The position numbers and the translations under genes were made by a program. Below, in pieces: positions 26,001 to 35,331 of a stretch of 64,000 nt of DNA. The stretch is from Puffinus mauretanicus. Lineage: Eukaryota > Chordata > Aves > Procellariiformes > Procellariidae. Positions within the stretch are counted from its first letter, which is position 1, and every line of letters begins with the position of its first letter. Below the pieces are notes generated by a model that made no database searches, was not told the origin of the DNA, and was given only the letters and a program-made list of their open reading frames with translations. The stretch spans positions 372,001 to 436,000 of the forward strand of contig JAJKFH010000741.1 of NCBI GenBank assembly GCA_023333565.1. Direction: 5' to 3'.

Positions 26001-27534
26001 GCATCTATGGGGACCTCAGCAGATGCGTTCATAAACCTTTATGGTTGAAACCCTTTATACAATAACACGTAAGTGACAATTAATGTAATAACATAGACAA
26101 AAATAGGAATAGTCTAGTGTGCCAGGCTTGAAAAAACATGCTATTGTAAGCCTTTAAAATGTGAGACAGAAGTGTATCTTGAGATCATGTTACCATGGGC
26201 ACTCCATGAACTGATAAAACCTTGAAACTACTAGATTGCAAAGAAAAAAAGCCCCTCTTATTTTTTGAATACTGAATTAATTCCAGCAATTGTTATTTTT
26301 CTGTTGTTTTTCAAGTGTTAGCAGGCTCTCTCCAGTAAATCATAAATTAAATGATGCTAGAGCTGCAAGCCAAGGCCCCATGAGAAATCTAATAGTACAT
26401 GAAGAGGAGTGCCACTAGAGACTTGACCCCTAACTGTGTATAATCACAGTCTGTGTATTAATGAGTGAGTAAGAAATATTAGAAAAAGGCAATGATACTG
26501 AGTCACTTTGATAATCAGTTTTTATTATTTATAATTATATTTAAAAATTCTTTAGAGAGTTTGGGAAAGTCCTTTCTTTGGTGGGAATTAATTGAGGGAA
26601 GTGTAAAGTTCATCTGTGAGGAATTAGGATGGGACCGTCACTTTTCGGGGTGAATTAAGAGTGTGGATTCAGGGTAGTGAAATCCTAATGTGTTGATATA
26701 TGAAACTTCCAACAGCAATAAGAGCTGGAAGCCGTAGCCCTGAAACCAGAGCCTGGTTGTGGCATCCTTCCTCCCAGTGCATTTGGAGAGAACCTGCTGG
26801 CTGGAGGGCAACGTCTTCCTGACGTGCAGCAGGTTCACCCATCATGGAGGTCCAGAATTCAAGTACTCTTGAATTACATACTCTTCCTAGATCTGTCTCA
26901 TTTCATTTTTCTCTGAGGAAAAGGAAGGATTTATAGACAGGTTCTCACTGGTCCTCTCTCTGGGATGTCTGATCCATGTTAGAAGCTTGGACCCAACTCA
27001 TTGATCCTTATAGGAAGGTCTTGTGTAGAGTGAGCTTAAAGAATAGATCATAGAATTTTAATACATCTTTGTGTAACAGGTTTGTATGTTGTAAGTTTTA
27101 ACTTTAGTGCAAACCGAAGTGCTAATACGTAGCATAAACTTGAAGAGAGATTCTCCCCCAGAAGCCTGGAAATGCAGCTGACAACAGCTGTTAGAGGTCT
27201 CTATAGTTTGTAAAAAGGAAAGTTACATTACTATAAAATAATGGGCTCCAGATAATCCCAAGATCACAATTTTTTTCAATAGCAGAGGAGCAGATAAGAT
27301 TCCTCTTTCAGCCAGGGGAAAACACTTCCTATTGATCCATCAGTTGTGCAAAGAGTGATGGGATGAATTAGTTTAAACTGGCCTAAGGTTTCTAAAACAG
27401 TAGAACAAATTGTTGTCTGACAGTAGGTTCTCCTCTTATCTTCATATCTAGCAAAAAATCTTAATCTTTTATTATCCCTAAGTCTCAGGGCACATGAATG
27501 CACTGCTTCTATCATCTCTTCTGCTGCAACCAGA
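23033..27534. other. Unique noncoding DNA
   Basis: No gene or young repeat recognised. 25340-25410 is AT-rich with several TAAT/ATTA cores. At 25099-25135 a short segment sits between an acceptor-like CGCCCCTCAG and a donor-like GTAAGCC on the plus strand, too short to call an exon. Confidence 0.5.
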
Positions 27535-27645
27535 GCATATTCCTGCCAATACTATACTACACCACAGCATGGTATCCCACACGGGTGTATCATATATGGT
27601 GCCATGTATCGTACATGGTATTCCATAATACGGCATGGATATCTT
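27535..27645. repeat. Degenerate CATGGTAT-type repeats with a palindrome
   Basis: The words CATGGTAT, CCATGTA and GCATGG recur within about 110 bp. A perfect inverted repeat CCATGTA / TACATGG lies at 27602-27618 around a 3-bp loop. It looks like a decayed minisatellite or hairpin-prone patch; no family is recognised. Confidence 0.45.
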
Positions 27646-29526
27646 TGAGGGGAAAGTACTTTTTCTTGGGATTTTGTGCAAAGACGTGATCTACGTGAAT
27701 GGTTTTGCAGAGGATGCAGAACATCCTGCATCTTTGCTGGCTGGATATATTCTTCTGAAAGAGCATGCAGATTTGTTCTTAGTGATTGTCATTGAAAAAG
27801 TAACGATTGTTCCTGCTTCTGGAACTGGATGCCTTAAAAAAGGCTGTCCTGAAAGGTTGGGGTAAAATGCTGATTGTTACCATCTATGCCAATCACAGAG
27901 GCATTAAGTCAGTCTGCACCAGCTGATGAAGTAGCACTCTCTACCCTCAGGATATTTTCTTTTCTTTTCTATTTTTTTTTTCCTCCCCAAAGTTTAAAGT
28001 GGGATGTGTAAAATAGATTGCCAGAAACTGGTAGAGGCAATACAAAAGGTGCTACATTGAACTTGGTTGAAGTGAAAGGCTTCTGCCTTAAAGGTAAACA
28101 AGAGTAAACTCTGCGTTTCTGTGGTTGCCCTTGGAGGTCAAATCAATAAGTACTCTGTTTTCCCTGCTTGAAGTTTATACTTTCTGTAGGAATGTGATTT
28201 TGCTTTCAAAAAGCCTTAATTCTTCTTCCTTGGGAAAACAAATTTCATCACCAACCCATAAATAATCACAGGAAAAAATAATAGCAGCCTAATTTACATC
28301 TAACCTTTCTTTTTAATGATTAATGGATACTATTTATGTAAACTGTTTCTACATTCCAGCGTGAAATGAAATTTAAATTGCAAATTTTACAGTGGTGTGT
28401 TTTAACTGGTGACCCTTTCCCCAATCACAAATTAAAAAAACCCAATTACATTTGTAATAAAGATGCTAATGCATTTCTTGTTTTTAGGGCACGTAAAGTT
28501 CTTGCTGCCAGCAACTTTATTTTCCCTGTCGATGAGCCAATAAAAATGTATTTTCCAAAGTGCTCCAAGATATGTGTATGTGCGCGTTTAGGAAGGTAGC
28601 TAAAGAGTAATTTGCAGCACATCCACTTTGCAGCAGCATTCGTGGTTAAGTAAACCTATTGCACGTTGAAGGCAACGTCGTCTGCCCTTCTCCACGGCCA
28701 AGAGCAGCCCTTTGAAGGAAAGTAGGTTTTCAACACATTTGAGGCATTGAACCCTGGCACCAGCCAGCGGGCTCTTCATCTGCCGGGGATGCTCCCCTCT
28801 GCCCGCCTGCAGAGGTCCGGGTGCTGCGCTTGGCTTGCATCGCCCTTCATCCAGGAGCGGCAAAGAGCGGAGCTCCCGGCAGAAACGCGGCGCAGGTCCC
28901 TGGGGAACGGCTTGCGCTAACAAACAGCTCTCTTGAAGTTATTTGCGTTCCACAGAGCTTTTGATTGAGGGTCTTGGAGGCAATTCTGTTCCAGCCGAAG
29001 CATACCTATTAAACAGGGATCTCTTTCTTCTGCTTCCAATTGCACTCAGGACCCTCTTTGGGGATTAAAATGAGAAGGCATTTTTATAACTCGTTGTCGC
29101 TTCATTTGAACTCTCAAGGAGGATACAGAAGTGGCGGAGAGGAGGGAGCTGGAGTGTTTTCCCTGCGCCTCATCATATTCGGGGCCGTATTCAGCTGTGA
29201 CTTTCAAAGGGCAATACAGAGCTGCCAGCCCCCTCTTGAAAAGGTTGGTGGCCACTGCGAGCTGTACAGACCCGCTGAGATGCAATTAAAGCCGAGGCCC
29301 TGCAGGGTCCAATGAACTTGCCACGTCAGTTTGGGGATCTTGCAGGGAATGAGGAGAAACAGGGACTTTCCAAGGGTGTGTGTGGGAAAAATTACACCAG
29401 AACAGGGTGCACTTGCTGCTTTAGGGTTGCTGCTCTTGTGAAGGGAACACGGGCAGCGCTATTCAGCTATTTTCATCCCCAAGACAGCAAGCTACACAGA
29501 ACCACATAAAAACTACTTGAGAAGTC
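27646..29526. other. Unique noncoding DNA with a GC-rich patch
   Basis: 28640-28930 is GC-rich with scattered CpGs and a 107-codon minus-strand ORF that I do not recognise. The remainder is ordinary AT-rich sequence. No splice or promoter signal is convincing. Confidence 0.45.
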
Positions 29527-29573
29527 TTTTTTTTTTTTTTTTTTTTTGAGAAGGCTTTTTTTTTTGGGGGGGG
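29527..29573. repeat. Homopolymer tract T21 ... T10 G8
   Basis: A run of 21 T (29527-29547) is followed by GAGAAGGC, ten T and eight G. It could be the reverse complement of a retroposed poly(A) tail, but I cannot recognise a retroposed gene on the right-hand side. The lysine-rich minus-strand ORF across it (29463-29981) is an artefact of the tract. Confidence 0.8.
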
Positions 29574-30385
29574 TAGCTTTTTTCTATTTTTGTAGCAATG
29601 CGCTGTCAGAAAAGTGCAGGACCAAATGCTGTCTTCGTTTTTTTGTCTATACATCCATGGGGGGAAGTAGAAAGGTGATAAGGACAAAAAGAATAGAAAA
29701 GCATGCAGAAAGGCGGTTTCAGTACTGCATAACGCTGCTTGCTGACGATGGCAGGAGACAGAGCGAAGCACTGCTCCTGCACTGTTTGCTGGTCTGTGTG
29801 ACCAGCGGTAAGAAAATATCTTTTTACTCGTAGACTGAGCAAACTCATTCTGTGAAACATTAAATGTAGAATCCCTGGGTGTCATTTTAAGAGTTGCTTC
29901 GCAGAATAAAGAGCACTTTAATAGTAGGTATGTAAACCTTCTTAGCAATACTTTTGAAAACTGTGACCCAAGGAATTTCAAGCTGTAACTTTTGCTTTGG
30001 CTTCTAGGAGTACCCAGTTCTTCCTGTCAGTGACAGATCTCCTGGGAGAGGGAGCACCACTGCGTGGTGGGAATCCACACGATGTAAAGCTGTGGCTAGG
30101 CTGACCCGGACCAATAATTTAACAAGTGCAATCACCTCGCTTTAAAGTGGATGAAACTAACTGCTCAGTGTCGCAAATGGCTTGTAAGACGCCTTGGATG
30201 CTGTAGAGGACTCTTTGGAGTGCTGTTGATGGCACAGGGTCTGGTGGGTGCTCAGGCCAGCAGTAACCAGCATCCCACGTGTGCTCCACAGATGAACTCG
30301 GTGCTGCGTGTGGGCGATGCGGAGTCCCCGCACAATGACTGGGCAACTCTTGTGCTCCAGAAACCCCGGGTCTGGGCTTGGGGAC
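29574..30385. other. Noncoding DNA preceding the solo LTR
   Basis: No gene recognised. 30140-30385 is GC-richer, with overlapping ORFs on both strands that run on into the LTR, so they are not gene-like. A donor-like GTAAGAAA lies at 29810. Confidence 0.45.
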
Positions 30386-30558
30386 TGTCCTGGTTCCAGC
30401 TGGGACAGGGTTAACTTTCTTCCCAGTAGCCTGGGGGGTGTGCTGTGTTTTGGGTTCGGTGTGAAAGGAGCGTTGATGGCCCATTGATGCTTTGGCTGTT
30501 GCTGGGTGATGCTTGCACCGGGAGGGGGGAGCACAGCCGGGGTGGTGGACCCAGCTGG

Positions 30559-30603
30559 CCAATGGGGTATTCTATACCATGTGACATCATGCTCAGTATA
30601 AAA
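30559..30603 (+). promoter_or_regulatory. LTR core promoter: CCAAT, CRE-like site, TATA
   Basis: CCAAT (30559), TGACATCA (30582) and TATAAAA (30597) are arranged as in a Pol II retroviral promoter. The same CRE-then-TATA order is kept in the minus-strand LTRs at 34.48 and 54.1 kb. Confidence 0.65.
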
Positions 30604-30751
30604 ACCAGGTGTGTGGGGGGGCTCGCGCCCGTTCGTGACACGCGGTCGGCGGTCGGTGAGCGGTTGTGTCGTGCATTGCCTGTTTTGTGTATTCTGTTAT
30701 TGTTGTTGTTCTCATTGTTATTTTACTGTTCTACTTAGTTTTATTTCAATT

Positions 30752-30757
30752 ATTAAA
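30752..30757 (+). terminator. LTR polyadenylation signal ATTAAA
   Basis: The ATTAAA hexamer lies in the R-like part of the LTR, at the same place as TCCTATTAAAC in the 33.86-kb copy and TTTAAT (minus) in the 53.8-kb copy. Confidence 0.5.
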
Positions 30758-30895
30758 CTGTTTTTATCTCAACCCGGGAGCTTTCCTACTTGTGCCCTCC
30801 CGATTCTCTCCCCCATCCCACCGGGGCGGGGGGGGGTGATCGAGCGGCTGCGTGGCGTTTATTTTTGCTGGCTGGGGTTAAACCACGACAGGGAC

Positions 30896-33861
30896 CCAGG
30901 CTCTAAATCCAGTGTGATGATCTTGACGTAGCACATTAGCGTTTGCGTTGGCGGTTTCTTAAGTCCAAGGAAGCCCAGTGTTGGTGCTTTTGCTGGGTCG
31001 TTGGCGGGTACGCTATATGCACTTACTGCTTTTGTAACTTTGCTTAGCTCTTGCCATTAAATTCAAGAGGCCTGAAATCTCAGCCCTCGCTGTAATCATT
31101 TCTATCTGTGACATGATCTAATCGGTTACTCTGACAGTTTATTAGCACATAATGCTGTCTTTGTATTGCCACCAGCCTTGAGCTCTGTCGTTGTGTGGTT
31201 TTTAGAGTTTCCTGCTATTGTTCTGGCCAGCAAGAGCCCACTTGACCTCGCTTCTTTGCTTAATGTCTCTATGCGAAGACTAACTTAGTCTGATTTCTCT
31301 TTGCTCACAATACCATCTTACTACTTATTTTCTCATTTAATTTTTATCTGAAAGTATTGTGTAGTCACAGTTAAGGGGTTGGGTCCCTTCAGTAATTTAT
31401 TTTTACCGCTCACGGTACAGGTGACCAAAGCACTCAGCTCAAGCGATAAGAATTCATACAAAGAGTGATGCTCTTGCTGCCCTTCAGAGCAGGCTTCTGC
31501 GTAACATTAGGTTCAGATCTTTCTTGATGAAGAGGCAGCAAATTGATTTAATGGACTGTTATAACCACAGACAAGGCTTCAGATTAAAATAAAACCACTT
31601 TTTCCACCCTCAGTTACTTCACTGCAGAGGTTAGTGGCTTTTACTGAACATGAACTTATTTCTGATGATATTAGAAGTAACACGACTGAGTTTGTAAATG
31701 AGCATGGTTAAATGGAGTCTATAATACATAAAAATGAAAGTTTGACTATTTCACCTTTTCTTTAATGAAGGTATTCAGGCAAGGTATTAGCTATATTGCT
31801 TAAGCAGTTTTAGTATCATATAGCACTGAAGATGCTGAACTTGTTATCTTGTTGATTGCATGGTTGTGTCAGTGCTAATCATGACTGACAAATAATTTAG
31901 GCAATGTTTCTAACTCTATTAAAGGATATATTCCAACAACCACAAAATCCTCATCTGAAAGGCAGATCCTGTGTGCTGTAGCCCACTGAGAGTCTTTCCA
32001 AGCTGTGCACGCACCAAAATGTTTGTTGTGCTGCTAGATGTGAATATTGACTTTTAATTTACCCTTTAAAATTAAAATCAGGAGAAGAGAAAACCTTTTC
32101 TAAAGAGTTTTAGCTCCTTCTTATTTAACCAATTATCAGTATACGCTTAAGAAAACACCATGCAATATCCCTCTTCCATGACTTGTAATTTACCCGAATG
32201 GGGAAGGGAAGGCTCTGGTGGCAGGTTTATTTTTGCTTTTTAATAAAACTATCGATTTTGTACAATCTGTTCTTTTGCGAGAGCAGAGACCGAAACCGTT
32301 GCCTATTTCCACCTCTTCTAAGTAAATGTTTTGAAGGCCTCATACTCTCCCTCTCTATAACCCTATAAATCTTGCACAGCTTTTAATGCAAGAGGGGGCC
32401 GGCGCCCTTCCCCATCCTAACATGCAGCACAGCAGCCAGCCCCTGTTTTAGGGAGGGAGAGGAGGGCATCCACGCACCGAGGCAGACCCTCTCTGTGTAA
32501 ATGACCCGTATTACTATTTTATCGCACTTAGAGGGAAAAAGCGGGGTCCCTATATTTAGAGAAACGTTCGGTCCTGTCTGAGATCTGGATTTGCTGTAGA
32601 CACGTCAGATTGGGTGGTCTGAGGCGGGTGGTCTACCTGGTCCCTGGGCTAAGGTGGGAGGACGGTGCCTACCTGCTTGGATGCAGCTTTTAGGGGGGCA
32701 TGGAAGTATAACTGCAGGTGTTTGGGGAAGATTTCTGCCATCAAAGACGTGTTGAGGAGCAGCGTTGTTGCAGGATGCTCCCTTGGGGAAAGTCGGAGCG
32801 CGCATCTGGATCCCCGGCTGCTTGCAGTTTGGGCACCGCTGGCTCTTCTGGTTTTTTGCTGCTTTCATCTGCAGCCCGAGCATGTCCCGCTCCTCAGCGC
32901 ACTGCTCGCCGGCTGTTGTAAAGCATCCTGTCTCATCCAGATAAGACATCTCCTAGCGAGGGAAAGATTTTCTTTTGCTGTCCTCAGGGTATAGACTTCA
33001 AACCCATTTGCAACCTACCTAACTGCTATTATTTTTCTCTATCCTTGTAGAGCACTTTTGCCAAAAAAACTGCCTTGCTTTTCTTTTTTATTACTATATG
33101 TGTTTTTTCATTAAAATATTTATCTTTTTCGAGCCCATTTTAAAGGTCTCATGCTATGAAATTGCATGCCACACTTTCCATTTAAGTACGTACCATCACC
33201 AAAGGGACAATTATAGAAAGAGATGATGGAGACACAAAATGCTGAGATTTGCCTAAATTTTGCTATACGTCTTGAAGTAAGTGGCAGGTCCAAGACTGCA
33301 GTTGGAGAGGTCCTTCAGGGAGTTCATATTTACATGTGGGCTCATTAGCACGCTCGTTACTGATGAGAGTATACAGCTGGGTGGAAACAGGATCCTTCAC
33401 ATAACAAAGAATTCCCTTTGGAATTACACTAAGGATGCTGGGGAAGTGTTAAATTAAAAGGTCCACGAACTTCACAGTAGTTTAGAACTACATTCACCAC
33501 TAAAGGAATTGCCAGAATCGTCTTCTAAGACAGTTGTGTTGCTGAACACAGATGTTGAGTCTGACATCTGGCTTGCAATTTGGTGAAAAGCCTAGATCAC
33601 ACATCCCTCAGATGTGTTAAACTCAGAAGCTGAACCCATATGATTTGTTTTTGTTTGTTTGTATGATTTTTTTTTTCTGCTAAATGTAAAATTATGCTGA
33701 AGCAGAAGCTTGTCTTGTAGGTGTTGTATTTCAAAAATTTTCAAAGTATCCAAAACAAAGATTAAAACATTAACATGAAAAGAATTAGAACAACAATAAT
33801 ACAACACACTACATTTAAAAAACCAAACACCATGACAGCTGCATAATTTCAGGTCCTTTTC
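30896..33861. other. Unique noncoding DNA with a GC-rich patch
   Basis: No gene recognised. 32380-32990 is GC-richer, with a short GGGGGCCGGCGCCC stretch near 32394 and overlapping ORFs on both strands at 32605-32994. None resembles a known protein family. Confidence 0.45.
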
Positions 33862-33999
33862 TGTCCTATTAAACTCTCTTTATCTCAACCCATGGATTTT
33901 ACTTTTTTTCCCGATTCTCTCCCCCATTCCACTGCGGGGGGCGGGGAGTGAGCGAGCGGCTGCATGGTGTTTGGCTGTCTGCCAGGTTAAACCACGACA
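33862..33999 (+). mobile_element. 3' end of an ERVL-like LTR (5'-truncated)
   Basis: From TCCTATTAAAC onward this follows the last part of the LTR at 30386-30890: TTTATCTCAACCC, then CCGATTCTCTCCCCCAT, the GC-rich GAGCGAGCGGCTGC block and the terminal GTTAAACCACGACA ending at 33999. The first two thirds of the LTR are missing. The element continues directly into a primer-binding site and leader, so this was a 5' LTR of a provirus and not a solo LTR. Confidence 0.85.
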
Positions 34000-34007
34000 G
34001 TCCTTTT

Positions 34008-34024
34008 TGGTGCCCAACGTGGGG
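34008..34024 (+). other. Retroviral primer-binding site (lysine-tRNA type)
   Basis: TGGTGCCCAACGTGGGG lies 8 bases after the LTR end. It matches the primer-binding site used with tRNA-Lys1,2 (TGGCGCCCAACGTGGGG, from general knowledge) except for one base (T for C at position 4). The spacing and the terminal TGG fit a tRNA-primed retroelement. Confidence 0.7.
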
Positions 34025-34419
34025 TATGAAGGGTTGAGATAACGACAGATCTGACCAGAGAGTGTTAAACCAGATTTGTTATAAGCATTCATTATATTAG
34101 TTTAGTAGTCGCTGGTCACAATGTTGATTTATTTGCTCTCAGAGTAATGTTACGTAACACCTTACTTGCTGTATATATTGTTTATCAGTATTTGTGTGCT
34201 CTGGGAGGTGAATTAAGGTTATTGCTTTGCTGTACTGTGTAACATGGCTTATGGTATGATAAAATTACTGGTCGTGAGATCAATCTGGTATTTATACTCA
34301 GCATTACCTCTGTACTTTGGGAGCCATCTATAGGAAATTATTAATAGTTACACTTTTTACTTTTTCTCCTCAGAGCGCCAACTATGGGGGAGACACCTTC
34401 TTCCATCTTCTGCTTTCCT
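34025..34419 (+). mobile_element. Endogenous retrovirus 5' leader fragment
   Basis: Sequence directly downstream of the primer-binding site, AT-rich and without a long ORF. It ends near a strong splice-acceptor-like tract, TTTTTACTTTTTCTCCTCAG, at about 34353-34372, followed by GCGCCAACTATGGGGG. I read it as the untranslated leader of the element begun by the LTR at 33862. No gag, pol or env coding sequence follows: it stops where the inverted LTR fragment begins. Confidence 0.55.
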
Positions 34420-34725
34420 AGTTACTGAGCAGCAATCACCCCCCGCCCAGGCCAACTCCTCCCCAGTCTATATACTAAGCATGACGTCATATGGTATGGA
34501 ATATCCCTTTGGCTGGTTTGGGTCAGCTGTCCTGGCTGTGCCCCCTCCCAGCTTCTCGCTGGCAGGGCATGAGAAACTGAAAAGTCCTTGACTAGTGTAA
34601 GCACTGCTCAGCAACAACTGAAACATCAGGGTGTTATCAACATTATTCTCATGCTAAATCCAAACCACAGCACTGTACCAGCTACTAGGAAGAAAATTAA
34701 CTCCATCCCAGCTGAAACCAGGACA
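34420..34725 (-). mobile_element. Inverted ERVL-like LTR fragment (U3 and start of R)
   Basis: On the minus strand this begins TGTCCTGGTTTCAGCTGGGA at 34725 and reads through U3 to just past the TATA region, ending near 34420. It contains a perfect CRE palindrome TGACGTCA at 34482-34489 and a TATA-like AGTATATAG just downstream on the minus strand. It aligns by eye with the minus-strand LTR at 53822-54340. The R/U5 end is missing. It is joined head-on to the leader of the plus-oriented element, giving a composite that cannot be one normal provirus. Confidence 0.85.
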
Positions 34726-35079
34726 CAGTGAAACAGGCTGGACAGGAATGTTTCAAAAGGATAGTTTTGAATGCATTTTGGTCCTATTAATTAAACCATC
34801 AGCTTAATAACTCTGAGGAGCGATGTAAGTAGTTGAAAACCTCGATGGGTGGTGGAGCTTGTTGCTCCCTTGTCATTTCTAGGCCTGTCTAATTTCTGCT
34901 CAGCCTGCCTTACCAGCACATCGGATGGAAATCGGATGTCTTGCAGAAGCTATATTATTACTGTTTTGTTTTTAAGCAGACATAAAACCTGACATTTTTC
35001 TGACATTTTTGGCAATTGGGGAATTGGAAATTTTAGCTTGCAATGTTTTTCTGCATAAAAGCGTCATAGATTTGACGTG
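34726..35079. other. Short noncoding spacer between LTR pieces
   Basis: Nothing recognised. There is no internal retroviral sequence and no obvious target duplication around the flanking pieces. Confidence 0.5.
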
Positions 35080-35331
35080 TGTGCTGGTTTTGGCTGGGAT
35101 AGAGTTAATTTTCTTCATAGTAGCTAGTATGGGGCTGTGTTTTGGATTTGTGCTGAAAACAGTGTTGATAACACAGGGATGTTTTCGTTCCTGCTGAGCA
35201 GTGCTTACACAGAGTCAAGGTCTTTTCTGCTCCTCACCCCACCCCACCAGCGAGGAGGCTGGGGGGCACAAGGAGCTGGGAGGGGACACAGCTAGGACAG
35301 CTGACCCCAACTGACCAAAGGGACATCATAC
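35080..35331 (+). mobile_element. 5' part of an ERVL-like LTR (3'-truncated)
   Basis: Starts TGTGCTGGTTTTGGCTGGGA and follows the U3 of the other copies: AGAGTTAATTTTCTTC, GCTGTGTTTTGGATTTG, GTGTTGATAACAC and GCTGAGCAGTGCTTACAC. It ends at GGACATCATAC, within the CRE/TATA region, so R and U5 are missing. A short deletion relative to the 34.5-kb copy removes the ATTCCATACCATATG-type segment. Confidence 0.85.

Larger units (their letters stand above)
30386..30890 (+). mobile_element. Solo LTR of an avian ERVL-like endogenous retrovirus
   Basis: A 505-bp element starting TGTCCTGGTT and ending AACCACGACA, with the TG...CA ends of retroviral LTRs and a perfect 5-bp target duplication. Internal signals lie in the expected order: CCAAT at 30559-30563, a CRE-like TGACATCA at 30582-30589, TATAAAA at 30597-30603, a GC-rich R/U5-like stretch and a polyadenylation-type ATTAAA at 30752-30757. 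There is no internal viral sequence on either side, so it is a solo LTR left by recombination between two LTRs. The terminal region matches the LTR pieces at 33.86, 34.42, 35.08 and 53.82 kb in this window. Class assignment rests on the duplication length and on memory of avian LTR ends. Confidence 0.9.
30381..30895. repeat. 5-bp target-site duplication flanking the solo LTR
   Basis: GGGAC at 30381-30385 and GGGAC at 30891-30895 directly abut the LTR ends. A 5-bp duplication is typical of ERVL-class retroviral integration. Confidence 0.85.

Noticed and set aside
29463..29981. 172-codon minus-strand ORF
   Set aside because: Its lysine-rich end is only the translation of the T21/T10 homopolymer tract, and overlapping ORFs cover the same DNA in other frames.
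30119..30562. 147-codon minus-strand ORF
   Set aside because: It runs antisense into the solo LTR, so it is not a single evolutionary unit.
32605..32949. 114-codon minus-strand ORF with a CPNC pair, considered as a zinc-knuckle protein
   Set aside because: The spacing after the second cysteine lacks the histidine and third cysteine of a CCHC knuckle, and plus-strand ORFs cover the same GC-rich patch.
30386..35331. An intact endogenous retrovirus with coding genes
   Set aside because: Only LTR pieces, one primer-binding site and a short leader are present; no gag, pol or env reading frame lies between them.
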